DNA from: Vibrio sp. 14G-20 | Lineage (GTDB): Bacteria; Pseudomonadota; Gammaproteobacteria; Enterobacterales; Vibrionaceae | Assembly: GCF_026241515.1 (NCBI RefSeq) | Contig: NZ_JAPHPW010000008.1 | Location: 62,001-126,000 of the forward strand | DNA length: 64,000 nucleotides | Direction of reading: 5' to 3' | Shown here: positions 8,884 to 18,980 of the stretch, piece by piece | Layout: every line of letters starts with the position of its first letter | Position numbering within the stretch: position 1 is the stretch's first letter | Program-made: the position numbers and the translations under genes | The notes under the pieces: model-generated | The model's input: only the letters and a program-made list of their open reading frames with translations | Told to the model about the DNA's origin: nothing | The model's database searches: none

Positions 8884-9018
8884 TGTAGTTTTTATCTCGT
8901 AGTTGAGTTGCCGTAAGACTAGCACACTTTTTTTCGAGCAAACCACTAACTAAATCGTAATGAGATGTTATTTCAACTATCTACTTTTTAGTTCTCTATT
9001 TTGAACAGTACTTCCTAT

Positions 9019-9294
9019 CTATCGACGCTGACAAGTTGTACACCCACGACAGGCAGAACGTGTGTGGCGATCTAACTTGCTGCGTTGAACTTTACAATAA
9101 GCGTTTTTCAGCGCTCTTCGTCCAGAGAACCAATCATCGGGTTTTGACAGGATCAGATAACCATTAAAGCGCTTCACAAGCTCGGCTCTATTTTGGTTGA
9201 TGAACTTGCTATCAAACCCTATTTCGAAGTAATCAAGCGCTTGTTCAATCGAGGTGAAACTCGCTATTTTTTGTTGGAATTCTGTTTGGTTCAT
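9019..9294 (-). CDS. NifW-like small protein (nitrogenase-stabilising family)
   Basis: This 91-residue protein resembles NifW in its core (FTSIEQALDYFEIGFDSKFINQNRAELVKRFNGYL, read in parts at residues 13-47). It has an added C-terminal cysteine cluster, C82-x2-C85-x2-C88, with C67 nearby. NifW protects the MoFe protein of nitrogenase in diazotrophs. No nif genes lie in this window, so the role here is unknown. The start at 9294 is preferred to an upstream TTG at 9321. The family call rests on the conserved core only. Confidence 0.65.
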   Translation of the reverse strand: MNQTEFQQKIASFTSIEQALDYFEIGFDSKFINQNRAELVKRFNGYLILSKPDDWFSGRRALKNAYCKVQRSKLDRHTRSACRGCTTCQRR

Positions 9295-9610
9295 ACCTAA
9301 TTCAATGCCATAAGTTTGCAAATATTATAGGCGTGTTCATTACTCCTTATCTTGATTTTAGTGCGATTTAAGTAGGAAGGCGTGTAGTTATTCTTAGTTG
9401 AATTTTATAAATGAGATTAGCTTTATTTGTTTTATGAATATTAAACCAATTGATTGCGCAGTCATGGTTATAAGTGAGTTGTATTGAAGTCTCATTGCTC
9501 ACTTTCTTTATTATCAATAAAGACAATGTATGACGTGAATCAATAGTGACTAACCCTAAAGTATTATTCTGATCGCAATTGTTACTAATTGTTGAAGATG
9601 ATTTCTAAAT
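9295..9610. other. Divergent intergenic region before torY
   Basis: AT-rich stretch between the NifW-like gene and the cytochrome gene. It should carry the promoters for both. No TorR, FNR or CRP site good enough to name was found. Confidence 0.4.
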
Positions 9611-10705
9611 ATGTCTATTAAAAAACGATATATCGCTCTTATTGCTGCTGTCGGTATAGGTATTGGCTGGTTAACGCTGGGCGGTACTGCTGCCGTTATG
9701 CACTACACATCGAGCACTGAGTTCTGTACTTCTTGCCACACAATGCAAATCCCTTATGAAGAATATGAAGGTTCAATCCACTTCAGTAATGCAAAAGGCA
9801 TTCGAGCTGAGTGTTCTGACTGCCATATTCCTTCCGACCCAATTGACTACGTAATCACCAAGATTCGTGCGTCTAAAGACATTTATCACGAGTTTGTGAC
9901 TGGCAAAATTGATACCGAAGACAAATACGAAGAGCACCGTATGGCGATGGCCGAAACCGTTTGGGCTCAACTACGTGAAAGTGATTCTGCTACTTGTCGT
10001 TCTTGCCATACTTTCGACGCGATGGATAGCTACGAGCAATCTGAAGATGCGGCGAAAATGCATGAATACGGGCAAGAGAATAATCAGACTTGTATCGATT
10101 GCCACAAAGGTGTTGCTCACTTTGCTCCTGAGCCAGAAATGGACAGCGAAGCTTTCGACAACTTGATGGCATTCACTGAGAAAACAGACCCGAATGCGAA
10201 AGTCGTTTACTCAGCAGAAACCATCAGTATTGGTGACCTTGGCACTATCAATCCAACGGCACGCCTAGATGTGAAAAGTGTTGAAGGTACTGAGCGCAAA
10301 ATCGAGTTGCATGCTTACCAAATGAAGGGTGCAGAACAAGTGCTTTACTACGGCGAAGGTCAACGCTCAATCGTTGCGATGCTGACAGACCAAGGGCAAC
10401 AGAGCCTTGAAGTTGGTGATTTTAAAACGGATGCGTACGGCAATGAATGGCGAACGGCGGTGCTAACCGCGAACGTTGATGCGCCTGTACTGGATTCACT
10501 CGAGCCAATCTGGGAGTACGCTGAAGAACTCGACAACGTTTACTGCTCGACATGCCACGCAAAAATTGGCGCGAACCACTTCACCGTTAATGCTTGGGGC
10601 CCCGTTGCGAAAGGCATGGGCGAAAGAACTGACATTTCAGACCAAGATTTAGAACTTCTTACTAAATACTTCCAGAACCACGCAAAAGATGTGGCTGGCC
10701 ACTAA
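9611..10705 (+). CDS. torY: TorC/TorY-type pentahaem c-type cytochrome
   Basis: This 364-residue protein has an N-terminal membrane anchor (residues 7-30) and five CxxCH haem sites: 39-43, 68-72, 129-133, 161-165 and 312-316. The first four form a NapC/NirT-type quinol-oxidising domain. The fifth sits in a C-terminal domain seen in TorC and TorY. It should take electrons from menaquinol and pass them to the periplasmic reductase encoded 20 nt downstream. The length (E. coli TorY about 366, TorC about 390) and the lack of torD beside it favour TorY, but TorC is not excluded. Confidence 0.88.
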   Translation: MSIKKRYIALIAAVGIGIGWLTLGGTAAVMHYTSSTEFCTSCHTMQIPYEEYEGSIHFSNAKGIRAECSDCHIPSDPIDYVITKIRASKDIYHEFVTGKIDTEDKYEEHRMAMAETVWAQLRESDSATCRSCHTFDAMDSYEQSEDAAKMHEYGQENNQTCIDCHKGVAHFAPEPEMDSEAFDNLMAFTEKTDPNAKVVYSAETISIGDLGTINPTARLDVKSVEGTERKIELHAYQMKGAEQVLYYGEGQRSIVAMLTDQGQQSLEVGDFKTDAYGNEWRTAVLTANVDAPVLDSLEPIWEYAEELDNVYCSTCHAKIGANHFTVNAWGPVAKGMGERTDISDQDLELLTKYFQNHAKDVAGH

Positions 10706-10725
10706 GAAACAAAAGGGAAATAATT

Positions 10726-13173
10726 ATGACAGATATTACTCGTCGCGGATTCCTCAAAGGAACAAGCATGGCTGCTGGTGCGTTGGCATTCACATCATTG
10801 ACGCCAATGACAGCATCGGCTGCGAATAAGCGTGGTAAAGGTATATTAACAGCAGGTCGTATGGGGCCAATGTTATGTGAAGTGAAAGATGGCAAGCTAG
10901 TTTCAACGACGAATGCTCTCGCACAAACAGTGCCAAATAGTTTACAAACGACAGGTCCTGATCAGGTTCATACCAAAGCTCGTATTAAATACCCAATGGT
11001 ACGTAAAGGCTTCTTAGATAACCCATCCGATCCAACAGGAACTCGTGGAGCAGATGAATACGTTCGAGTGTCTTGGGATGAAGCTTATAAGTTGATCCAC
11101 GAACAACATATGCGTATCCGTAAAGAGAGTGGCCCTGAATCTGTATTCGCGGGTTCTTACGGTTGGCGTTCAAGTGGTGTATTGCACAAAGCACAAACGC
11201 TACTACAACGTTACATGAGCTTGGCTGGTGGTTACTCAGGTCACTTAGGTGACTACTCAACTGGTGCTGCTCAAGTGATCATGCCGCACGTAATGGGATC
11301 TATCGAAGTTTATGAACAGCAAACCACTCATCCTGTGGTACTAGAGAGCTCAGACGTTGTTGTGTTGTGGGGTATGAACCCAATGAACACGCTTAAGATT
11401 GCATGGAGTTCAACCGACTGTTCAGGCCTAGAGTTCTTCCACAAACTTAAGAAGTCTGGCAAGACAATCATCGCTATCGACCCAATGCGCTCTGAAACTA
11501 TCGACTTCTTTGGTGACGCAGTTCAGTGGATTGCACCGCGCCCAATGACCGACGTCGCAATGATGATGGGTATCGCGCACTCTTTAGTTAAGAAGGGTAA
11601 GCATGACGTCGAGTTCTTAAATAAGTACACCAGTGGTTACGATAAGTTTGAAGCGTACCTAATGGGTAAAGAAGACGGTGTTGAAAAGACTCCTGCATGG
11701 GCTGAAGAGATCACAGGCGTACCTGCGAAACAACTTGAGCTTCTAGCAGATATTTTTAGCCAGAACCGCACTATGCTTATGGCGGGTTGGGGCATTCAGC
11801 GTCAACAATACGGTGAGCAACGCCACTGGATGGTAGTGACTCTTGCAGCAATGCTTGGTCAGATTGGCCTTCCAGGTGGTGGTTTTGGTCTGTCTTATCA
11901 CTATTCTAATGGTGGTAACCCAACACGCGATGCTGGTGTATTACCTGCGATTTCAGCTTCAATCGGCGGCGGTTCTTCTGCTGGTAATGACTGGGCAGTT
12001 TCGGGCGCGGTGAATAGCTTCCCTGTTGCTCGTATTACAGAAGCATTGGAAAATCCAGGCAAAAAATACATGCATAACGGCCATGAACTGACATTCCCAG
12101 ATCTGAAAATGATTTGGTGGGCGGGCGGTGGTAACTTCACTCACCACCAAGACACCAACCGTTTGATCAAAGCGTGGCAGAAACCGGAACTTGTGGTTAT
12201 CTCTGAAATCTATTGGACTGCTGCGGCTAAGCACGCGGATATTGTTCTGCCAATTACTACATCGTTTGAACGTAATGATATGACGATGACAGGTGATTAC
12301 AGTAACCAACACTTAGTGCCGATGAAGAAAGCGGTTGAGCCTCAAGGTGAAGCTCGTAACGATTTCGACGTATTCGCAGATATGTCTGAGATGATCAAAG
12401 CGGGTGGTCGTGATGTCTTTACCGAAGGCAAAGACGAAATGGCTTGGCTGAAAGGCTTCTACGATGCAGCACAAAAAGCGGGAAAATCTGCACGTGTACG
12501 TATGCCTAAGTTTGGTAAGTTCTGGGATGATAATCAGTTTATTGAAATGAAGTACAACAAGAAGGCAGCGCAGTTCGTTCGTCATGCTGATTTCCGTAAA
12601 GACCCTGTGATGAACCCGCTAGGTACGCCAAGTGGTAAGATTGAGATCTTCTCTAAAACCATCGAAGGCTACAAGCTTGCAGATTGTCCTGCTCATCCTA
12701 CATGGATTGAGCCTACAGAGTTCTTTGGTAAAGCGAAAAGTGATGAGCTTCAATTGATGACGGCGCACGCAGCACATCGTCTACACAGCCAATTTAACTA
12801 TGCGAAGATCCGTGAAGAGTATGCGATCGGTAACCGTGAGCCTATCTCAATTAACGTAGAAGACGCGAAAGCACGTGGCATCAAAACGGGTGACTTGGTT
12901 CGTGCATACAACGATCGTGGACAAGTACTGGTTGGTGCATTAGTGACTGATGGCATCAAACAAGGCGCTGTATGTATCCATGAAGGCGGTTGGCCTGATT
13001 TAGATAAAGATACAGGTCTATGTAAAAACGGTGGCTGTAACGTGCTTACGTTGGATATCCCGACTTCTCGTTTGGCGAATGGCTGTGCTGCAAACTCTGC
13101 GCTTGTGAAGATTGAAAAATACACAGGTCCAGTTTTAGAACTCACGGCATTTGATCCACCTAAAAACGGCTAA
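10726..13173 (+). CDS. torZ: Trimethylamine-N-oxide reductase, TorZ-type molybdoenzyme
   Basis: This 815-residue protein has a Tat signal (TRRGFLKG, ending ASA near 32) and the full bis-MGD molybdenum reductase fold of the DMSO/TMAO reductase family. The serine ligand to Mo is expected in YGWRS (S149). Cofactor-binding segments such as [10 protein letters not shown] and [10 protein letters not shown] are present. It reduces TMAO or related S/N-oxides in the periplasm as the terminal step of anaerobic respiration. It is cotranscribed with the cytochrome gene. The length fits TorZ (about 809) better than TorA (about 848). Confidence 0.9.
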   Translation: MTDITRRGFLKGTSMAAGALAFTSLTPMTASAANKRGKGILTAGRMGPMLCEVKDGKLVSTTNALAQTVPNSLQTTGPDQVHTKARIKYPMVRKGFLDNPSDPTGTRGADEYVRVSWDEAYKLIHEQHMRIRKESGPESVFAGSYGWRSSGVLHKAQTLLQRYMSLAGGYSGHLGDYSTGAAQVIMPHVMGSIEVYEQQTTHPVVLESSDVVVLWGMNPMNTLKIAWSSTDCSGLEFFHKLKKSGKTIIAIDPMRSETIDFFGDAVQWIAPRPMTDVAMMMGIAHSLVKKGKHDVEFLNKYTSGYDKFEAYLMGKEDGVEKTPAWAEEITGVPAKQLELLADIFSQNRTMLMAGWGIQRQQYGEQRHWMVVTLAAMLGQIGLPGGGFGLSYHYSNGGNPTRDAGVLPAISASIGGGSSAGNDWAVSGAVNSFPVARITEALENPGKKYMHNGHELTFPDLKMIWWAGGGNFTHHQDTNRLIKAWQKPELVVISEIYWTAAAKHADIVLPITTSFERNDMTMTGDYSNQHLVPMKKAVEPQGEARNDFDVFADMSEMIKAGGRDVFTEGKDEMAWLKGFYDAAQKAGKSARVRMPKFGKFWDDNQFIEMKYNKKAAQFVRHADFRKDPVMNPLGTPSGKIEIFSKTIEGYKLADCPAHPTWIEPTEFFGKAKSDELQLMTAHAAHRLHSQFNYAKIREEYAIGNREPISINVEDAKARGIKTGDLVRAYNDRGQVLVGALVTDGIKQGAVCIHEGGWPDLDKDTGLCKNGGCNVLTLDIPTSRLANGCAANSALVKIEKYTGPVLELTAFDPPKNG

Positions 13174-13201
13174 TCTTTAACGAGAAATAGCTAACTGAAC
13201 G

Positions 13202-13228
13202 AAGCCAGCCTAATCGCTGGCTTTTTTT
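13202..13228 (+). terminator. Rho-independent terminator of the torYZ operon
   Basis: AAGCCAGC / GCTGGCTT stem with a 6-nt loop followed by seven T, 29 nt after the torZ stop. Confidence 0.9.
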
Positions 13229-13314
13229 GATCCTTTTCTTGCGACGAAGACTATTACTCAGTGTCGGCTAGACAATCCATAATAATCAATGACATCTAAG
13301 CGAGAAATAAGCTC

Positions 13315-13527
13315 ATGAATCGAATCAATCCAAAGAAACTACTTCGCAGTAAATGGACGGCCGTTAGCCCAATAAAGAAAGAAAAACACTTTATGGTCAC
13401 AGAGGTCGAGTTTGAAGAAGGGGAGGTCATTCGTTGTTTGATAGAAGCGGTGATGACCAAACGTGAGGAAGACATCAACTGGCGGGATCTCACCGACAAG
13501 GATCATTGGCTTCCCGGTTGGAAATAA
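13315..13527 (+). CDS. TIGR02450 family Trp-rich small protein
   Basis: This 70-residue protein starts MNRINPKKLLRSKWTAV and ends NWRDLTDKDHWLPGWK. That is the pattern of the TIGR02450 tryptophan-rich family of marine gammaproteobacteria, with several conserved Trp and a KKEKHFMV core. Its function is unknown. It begins after the torYZ terminator, so it is probably transcribed separately. The ribosome binding site is weak. Confidence 0.75.
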   Translation: MNRINPKKLLRSKWTAVSPIKKEKHFMVTEVEFEEGEVIRCLIEAVMTKREEDINWRDLTDKDHWLPGWK

Positions 13528-13567
13528 GGATAGCAAGTAGGGAGCAGTCGGTCACCTCTACTTATTT

Positions 13568-14305
13568 CTAATTACCCGTTGCTGCACGCCCTTGCCAGTA
13601 TTTAAGGCCTTCTAACACACCCTCAGCATGTGTTGCTCTACTCGTGTATACGTTGTCTCTATCCGATAGGTGAGCAACCTCTGGGTAATGGTTAGCGACC
13701 AGTATCGAGTTTACGCCCTCAATCGTGAGCATTGAGGTGTCGTTAGCTGAATCACCTGCGACACACACTTCTGCAACGCTCAAATCGTGTTGTTCGAGTA
13801 GGTGGTGAATCGCAGTCGCCTTGTTAACGCCTTTTGGTGTGATATCTAAGTACCAATCATGAGAGTAAGTAAGGTGAACATCTAATCCGTGCATCTCCAA
13901 GCTAGATTCAATCAGTTCGTGTTGAGGCTCTGAAAGCTTTCCTTCAAAGGTGATCTTGTAATCGCCTTGATGGTTCTCTATCCGCTCACCCATAAAATCA
14001 AGGGGTGCGAGAGCCGTCTCTACCTTTGATTTGTTCCAAGAAGCTTCCAGTTGGTTATGCCAAACATGGTCTGGTTTTTGGGAATGAACATGATGAATTT
14101 TGGTGCCCACATCGCTAATAATACTGTGTGGTTTCGGGTAGTTATCCGATTCTAAACCCATTCGAATCGAAGGTAATGTTCTTCCTGTCGCGATGATAAA
14201 GCGAATATCAGGTTGTTCTGTGAGGTAGTCAAATAGCTGGTTAACACCGTGAGATGAGCCTCCATCAAGCGTACCGTCAAAGTCACACACCAACATTTTT
14301 ATCAT
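13568..14305 (-). CDS. HAD-superfamily (IIB) phosphatase, sucrose-phosphate-phosphatase-like
   Basis: This 245-residue hydrolase has HAD motif I (CDFDGTLDG, nucleophile Asp near 8), motif II (IIATGR), a cap domain with DWYLDITPKGVNKATA and motif IV (VAGDSANDTSML). The SDVGTKIHH segment and overall layout resemble the sucrose-phosphate phosphatase and mannosyl-phosphoglycerate phosphatase branch of HAD-IIB. It probably dephosphorylates a sugar phosphate; the substrate is not determined. It lies next to proVWX but on the opposite strand. AAGGAATTCGA precedes the ATG. Confidence 0.8.
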   Translation of the reverse strand: MIKMLVCDFDGTLDGGSSHGVNQLFDYLTEQPDIRFIIATGRTLPSIRMGLESDNYPKPHSIISDVGTKIHHVHSQKPDHVWHNQLEASWNKSKVETALAPLDFMGERIENHQGDYKITFEGKLSEPQHELIESSLEMHGLDVHLTYSHDWYLDITPKGVNKATAIHHLLEQHDLSVAEVCVAGDSANDTSMLTIEGVNSILVANHYPEVAHLSDRDNVYTSRATHAEGVLEGLKYWQGRAATGN

Positions 14306-14979
14306 TCGAATTCCTTGTCTTTTTCTCTATTTCGTCACGGGAAAATGCTTATTTCTTTTATAAAGAATGGCTCAGCAATGAGCACTCTACAAGTGGTCTG
14401 TTGCTGCGAGCTGACGTTATTTAATAGTTTGCAGCAAGTCTCACAGTCGGTGCTATTTAAGTCATAAAGTTAAAGTTCAACCCTTATGGAACTTTGCCTC
14501 GTTACCTGAAAGTAGGTGAAATTAAGAGTGCTATTTTCAGTTAAATTAGCCATCTCTCATGTTGCGAGGTTGACTACGAATATCTTGAAACACGTAAAAT
14601 TAGTTTGTATTCAAATTATTTGTACACGAACTATTGGTGGGTAGTTTTAGTTTGTTTAGCCTATTAATTGTTCTAATGTGAAATAAATATTCAATAATCT
14701 ATCAGTAAGTAATATATAATTTTGCTTACATTTTGTGCGGATTAATTTTGATTATTATCAATGATTTGTTTGTTTTATGCTTGATTTTTAGTCTTGTTTT
14801 TATGGTGTTGGCTGGTGGTTTTAAAAATGGTTTGCAGTATGTAGCCCCTTGATTTACATCTTCATATTGCTTAGAGTGCTAATTGTTTTTCGGGTTTAAA
14901 TAACCGTTTTTAAGTTTAAATGACCGTTTTTACGTTTAAATAACTATTAGTTTAAACAACTAAGAAAGGATTAGATTAC
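14306..14979. other. Long AT-rich region upstream of proV
   Basis: A 674-bp gene-free stretch that becomes very AT-rich from about 14,580 to 14,850. It should hold the promoters of the HAD gene and proVWX. AT-rich silencer-like DNA next to proU operons is a known target of H-NS-type proteins. Direct repeats occupy the last 90 bp. Confidence 0.5.
14894..14960. repeat. Direct repeats GTTTAAA(T) with 20-bp period in the proV leader
   Basis: Two near-identical 20-bp units start at 14894 and 14914 (GTTTAAATRACCGTTTTTAM). A shortened one starts at 14934 and a final GTTTAAAC at 14950. The array ends 19 nt before the proV ATG. The spacing of about two helical turns places each copy on one face of the DNA. 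It is a candidate operator array or transcribed leader element. Confidence 0.7.
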
Positions 14980-16167
14980 ATGGATCCCATACTGGAAGTT
15001 AAGGGACTGTACAAGGTGTTTGGTGAAGACGCCGACCGTGCTTTTACAATGATTAATGAAGGCGCAAATAAAGATAAAGTTTTCGAAGAAACAGGGCTAA
15101 CGATCGGCGTTAACGATGTTTCTCTTAGTATTCAAGAAGGCGAGATTTTCGTCATAATGGGACTGTCAGGATCTGGCAAATCAACCCTAGTACGCCTTCT
15201 TAACCGCTTGATCGAACCTACCAAAGGTAATGTGCTTCTTCGAGGCAAAGACATTGCCCACATCTCAGAAGATGAACTCCGCGAAGTTCGCCGCAACAAC
15301 ATCTCCATGGTTTTCCAAAATTTCGCTTTGATGCCGCATATGACGGTTATCGAGAATGCCGCATTTGGTCTAGAGCTTGCGGGTGTTGAAGTTGAGCAAC
15401 GAAAGCAGTCAGCACTTGAAGCACTTGAACGTGTTGGCCTTGGCGCATATTCAGAATCTTACCCAGATGAACTATCTGGTGGTATGAAGCAGCGTGTTGG
15501 TTTGGCTCGTGCACTAGCATGTGACCCAGATATCTTATTGATGGATGAAGCGTTCTCGGCGCTCGATCCTTTGATTCGTACTGAAATGCAAGATGAGCTT
15601 ATTCGCCTTCAAAATGACGATAAACGAACCATTGTTTTTATCTCGCATGATTTGGATGAAGCGATGCGTATCGGTGACCGAATTGCGATTATGCAAAATG
15701 GCGAAGTGGTTCAAGTAGGTACTCCAGACGATATTCTTAATAACCCAGCCAACGATTATGTCGAAGCTTTCTTCCGTGGTGTGAACGTGGCAAGCGTGCT
15801 TACTGTAAAAGACATTGCGCGTAAGAAGCCAGCTGCGGTATTTAAAAAGTCAGAACACGATGGCCCAGCCTCGGCGCTGCAAATTTTGATGGATAACGAC
15901 CGTGAATTCGGCATAGTGGTTGAAAAGAGCAGTCGTTACTCAGGCATTGTTTCTATCGATTCCCTTCGCAAAGCCCACAAAGAGAACAAATCATTGGTTA
16001 GCGCTCAGCTAGATGATGGCTTAACTCTGAATCCAGATTTACCAATCAATGATGTGCTTGGCCTAGTTGGTGGTGTGCCTTACTCAGTGCCTGTTGTGGA
16101 TGAGCAAGGTAATTACTTTGGCGTGGTAACTAAGTCACGACTGTTACAAACATTGGATAAGGGGTAG
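14980..16167 (+). CDS. proV: Glycine betaine/proline ABC transporter ATPase ProV
   Basis: This 395-residue ATPase has Walker [10 protein letters not shown] (61-69), the signature LSGGMKQR (165-172), Walker [13 protein letters not shown] and a C-terminal pair of CBS domains (about 280-395). CBS domains in this family sense ionic strength and gate transport. The N-terminal insertion before Walker A is typical of ProV (E. coli 400 aa). It energises uptake of glycine betaine and similar osmolytes. It is first in a tight operon, with proW following after 3 nt. Confidence 0.95.
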   Translation: MDPILEVKGLYKVFGEDADRAFTMINEGANKDKVFEETGLTIGVNDVSLSIQEGEIFVIMGLSGSGKSTLVRLLNRLIEPTKGNVLLRGKDIAHISEDELREVRRNNISMVFQNFALMPHMTVIENAAFGLELAGVEVEQRKQSALEALERVGLGAYSESYPDELSGGMKQRVGLARALACDPDILLMDEAFSALDPLIRTEMQDELIRLQNDDKRTIVFISHDLDEAMRIGDRIAIMQNGEVVQVGTPDDILNNPANDYVEAFFRGVNVASVLTVKDIARKKPAAVFKKSEHDGPASALQILMDNDREFGIVVEKSSRYSGIVSIDSLRKAHKENKSLVSAQLDDGLTLNPDLPINDVLGLVGGVPYSVPVVDEQGNYFGVVTKSRLLQTLDKG

Positions 16168-16170
16168 ATC

Positions 16171-17265
16171 ATGTCGTCTGAACAAACAAACAATGATCCA
16201 TGGTCTCAATCGGCTCCTGCAGCTCAACCTGCAAGTGATCCTTGGGGTCAAGCCACTGATACCTCACCATCAGCGGATTGGTTAAGCAGCGAAACCGTTG
16301 AAACGACACCTTTTGATCCACTGAACCCTTTTGCAGAGGCTGTGTTGCCTGTCGACACTTGGGTTGAGTCTGGACTGAATTGGTTGGTTGAGCACGGACG
16401 CCCATTATTCCAAGCGATTCGTGTGCCTATCGATTTTATTCTAAGTTCATTTGAAACGGCGTTGGTGTCTACACCTGCGCCATTCATGTTGATCATCTTG
16501 TTTCTTGTGGCGTGGCAGTTTTCAAACTTGAAACTTGGCGTTGCAACGGCGGTGTCTTTGACTTTCATTGGCTTGATTGGCGCTTGGTCTGAAGCTATGA
16601 CCACATTGTCACTGGTCATGACGTCCGTATTCTTCTGCCTATTGATTGGCTTACCCATGGGGATATGGCTCGCCCGAAGTAACACGGCGGCTAAATTCGT
16701 GCGCCCAATTTTGGATGCTATGCAAACCACACCAGCCTTCGTTTACTTAGTACCGATCGTAATGTTGTTTGGTATCGGTAACGTTCCGGGTGTCGTGGTG
16801 ACCATTATATTCGCACTTCCTCCTGTCGTTCGTTTGACCATCTTGGGTATTCAGCAAGTACCGGAAGAATTGATCGAAGCGGGTCACTCATTCGGTGCAA
16901 GTAAAAAGCAGATGCTTTACCGAATTCAACTGCCACTTGCATTGCCAACCATCATGGCGGGCGTGAACCAAACACTGATGTTGTCGTTATCGATGGTGGT
17001 TATCGCATCAATGATTGCGGTAGGCGGTTTAGGTCAAATGGTACTGAGAGGTATTGGCCGTTTGGATATGGGACTGGCCGCTGTTGGTGGTTTAGGCATC
17101 GTTATCTTAGCCATCTTATTAGATCGCATCACCCAAGTATTGGGTGTCAACGCTGGTAATACAAAATTACGCTGGTATCGCATGGGGCCTGTTTCCCTTG
17201 TACTGAATGTACTTAATCGCGGTAACAAATCAGAACTTCAATTAAGGAAAAACACCAATGAATAA
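16171..17265 (+). CDS. proW: Glycine betaine/proline ABC transporter permease ProW
   Basis: This 364-residue protein has a long hydrophilic N-terminus (about 100 residues, rich in Ser, Thr and Pro), as in E. coli ProW, and then a membrane domain with about six or seven helices. The EAA loop is visible around [24 protein letters not shown]. It forms the channel with ProV and ProX. The ribosome binding site AAGGGG overlaps the end of proV, and the gene overlaps proX by 8 bp, so the three are translationally coupled. Confidence 0.95.
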   Translation: MSSEQTNNDPWSQSAPAAQPASDPWGQATDTSPSADWLSSETVETTPFDPLNPFAEAVLPVDTWVESGLNWLVEHGRPLFQAIRVPIDFILSSFETALVSTPAPFMLIILFLVAWQFSNLKLGVATAVSLTFIGLIGAWSEAMTTLSLVMTSVFFCLLIGLPMGIWLARSNTAAKFVRPILDAMQTTPAFVYLVPIVMLFGIGNVPGVVVTIIFALPPVVRLTILGIQQVPEELIEAGHSFGASKKQMLYRIQLPLALPTIMAGVNQTLMLSLSMVVIASMIAVGGLGQMVLRGIGRLDMGLAAVGGLGIVILAILLDRITQVLGVNAGNTKLRWYRMGPVSLVLNVLNRGNKSELQLRKNTNE

Positions 17266-18265
17266 TTCATGGAAGAGTAAACTCGCAGTAAGCATCGTTT
17301 CTACACTAGCAGTATCGACTAACGTGTGGGCAGCAAGCCTACCGGGTGAGGGCGTATCAGTTCAGCCTGTTCAATCGTCTGTAGCGGAAGAGACATTCCA
17401 AACATTGATCGTTAACCGTGCTTTAGAAGAACTGGGTTATGACGTGAAATCAACTCAAGAAGTGGATTACAACGTAGGTTACACTTCAATTGCAAAGGGT
17501 GATGCAACGTTCCTAACAGTAGGTTGGTTCCCGCTTCATGCTGACAAATACACAATGGCTGGTGGTGATGAGAAATTCTACCGTGAAGGCCAATATGTAA
17601 GCGGCGCTGCTCAGGGTTACCTAATTGATAAAAAAACGGCTGAAAAGTACAACATCACTAACATTGGTCAATTAACGGATCCAAAAATCGCGAAGCTGTT
17701 TGATGCGGACGGTGATGGCAAAGCAGACCTAACAGGCTGTAACCCAGGTTGGGGTTGTGAGATGGTGATTGAACACCAACTTTCAGCGTTCAAACTGGAC
17801 GATACGGTAACTCACAACCAAGGTAACTACGCTGCAATCATTGCAGATACAATTTCTCGTTACCAAAAGGGTGAATCAATCCTTTACTACACGTGGACAC
17901 CTTACTGGGTAAGTGGCGTATTGGTGCCTAACGAAGATGTAGTTTGGTTAGAAGTACCTTTCTCAGCACTTCCTGGCGAGCGTTCGAACGTGGATACGAC
18001 GTTATCTAACGGCAAAAACTACGGCTTCGAAATGAACTCAATGCGCATTATTGCGAATAAAGAGTTTGCAAAGAACAACCCATCAGCAGCGAAGCTTTTC
18101 GAAATCATCAAACTTAACATCAATGATGTAAGTGCTCAGAACATGATGATGAGTAAAGGTAAGAACAGCTCTGCGGATATCGAAGCGCACGTAAATGGTT
18201 GGATCAAAGCGAACCAGAGCACGTTTGATGGTTGGATTACAGAAGCGAAGAAAGCTGCACTGTAA
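17258..18265 (+). CDS. proX: Glycine betaine/proline ABC transporter binding protein ProX
   Basis: This 335-residue periplasmic protein has a signal peptide ending near VWA-AS (residues 1-25). The OpuAC-type ligand-binding domain includes aromatic-rich segments such as [11 protein letters not shown] and [11 protein letters not shown] that build the cation-pi cage for betaines. Two cysteines in CNPGWGC could form a disulfide as in E. coli ProX. It captures osmolytes for ProVW. Last gene of the operon, followed by two hairpins. Confidence 0.95.
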   Translation: MNNSWKSKLAVSIVSTLAVSTNVWAASLPGEGVSVQPVQSSVAEETFQTLIVNRALEELGYDVKSTQEVDYNVGYTSIAKGDATFLTVGWFPLHADKYTMAGGDEKFYREGQYVSGAAQGYLIDKKTAEKYNITNIGQLTDPKIAKLFDADGDGKADLTGCNPGWGCEMVIEHQLSAFKLDDTVTHNQGNYAAIIADTISRYQKGESILYYTWTPYWVSGVLVPNEDVVWLEVPFSALPGERSNVDTTLSNGKNYGFEMNSMRIIANKEFAKNNPSAAKLFEIIKLNINDVSAQNMMMSKGKNSSADIEAHVNGWIKANQSTFDGWITEAKKAAL

Positions 18266-18300
18266 CTTTGACTTGGATTTGCTCTGCCTTACCAGGCATT

Positions 18301-18363
18301 TTGATTTGAAATGATGAGCGTGTTGAGTGATTGTGTAGAGTCACTCAATCACCTTCAAATCAA
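18301..18363. other. Long inverted repeat in the proX 3' region
   Basis: Outer arms TTGATTTGAA / TTCAAATCAA (10 bp, perfect) enclose inner arms TTGAGTGA / TCACTCAA (8 bp, perfect) with a 10-nt apical loop. There is no T run, so it is not a simple terminator. It is probably an RNA structure at the 3' end of the proVWX message, upstream of the true terminator. Confidence 0.6.
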
Positions 18364-18389
18364 GTGAAAAGGCGACAAGAGTGAACATT

Positions 18390-18430
18390 AAAAAGCCAGC
18401 AGTCCATTTGGATTGCTGGCTTTTTGTTTT
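18390..18430. terminator. Bidirectional terminator between proX and the NTF2-like gene
   Basis: A stem of AAAAAGCCAGCAGTCC with GGATTGCTGGCTTTTT (one G-T pair) and T runs on both strands. It serves proVWX on plus and the convergent gene on minus. Confidence 0.9.
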
Positions 18431-18463
18431 CTGTTTCTATGCTTTATGCTGCAGTTCTAGCTT

Positions 18464-18838
18464 CTAGCGTTCGCCTTGAACTTCGAAGTCGTCGCTGACT
18501 AAGCGAGCGCAGCCATCGGCTTCAAGTGCCCAGTGTTCACGATGTACAACACCAAACGCTTTGTTCATTGTCCAGCTAGCGGTAAGAATGTAACCGCCTT
18601 CAGGGTGCTCTTCCCATTTAACGTCTGTGTAATCAACGTCTTTGAAGCCTTGGTCGATGATGTTTTGCCAAAATGCTTGAATCGCTTCACGGCCTTCAAA
18701 CGTGCCGAATGGACGAGCTTCCATCACACAAGCCTCAGTGTATTGGTCTGCACAACCTTTTGCATCTTGGCTGTTGAATGCTTTTTGCCATGCGTTAATG
18801 CCTTGCTTACATGCTTCTAATACTTGGTTGTTTAACAT
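18464..18838 (-). CDS. NTF2/SnoaL-like domain protein
   Basis: This 124-residue protein has the small alpha-beta barrel pattern of the SnoaL/NTF2-like superfamily. It has an N-terminal helix (INAWQKAFNSQDAKGCADQYTE), the FEGREAIQAFWQNIIDQG motif and strands near the end (YILTASWTMN). Such proteins are isomerases, dehydratases or ligand-binding proteins, so no specific reaction can be given. GGAGAG precedes the ATG at 18838; the frame extends upstream without a start signal. It is divergent from a LysR-type gene, its likely regulator. Confidence 0.75.
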   Translation of the reverse strand: MLNNQVLEACKQGINAWQKAFNSQDAKGCADQYTEACVMEARPFGTFEGREAIQAFWQNIIDQGFKDVDYTDVKWEEHPEGGYILTASWTMNKAFGVVHREHWALEADGCARLVSDDFEVQGER

Positions 18839-18980
18839 TGTTTTCTCTCCATAGCAGTCTTCTTTCAAACACTGTTTCTTTGATTAGGTATCTTGATAAG
18901 TTGGATTCAGTTTAGTCTTGGAAATTGAATTGAAAAACAGAGATAATAGAAAGTACTGTATGTAAAAAGAGAACAATAAA

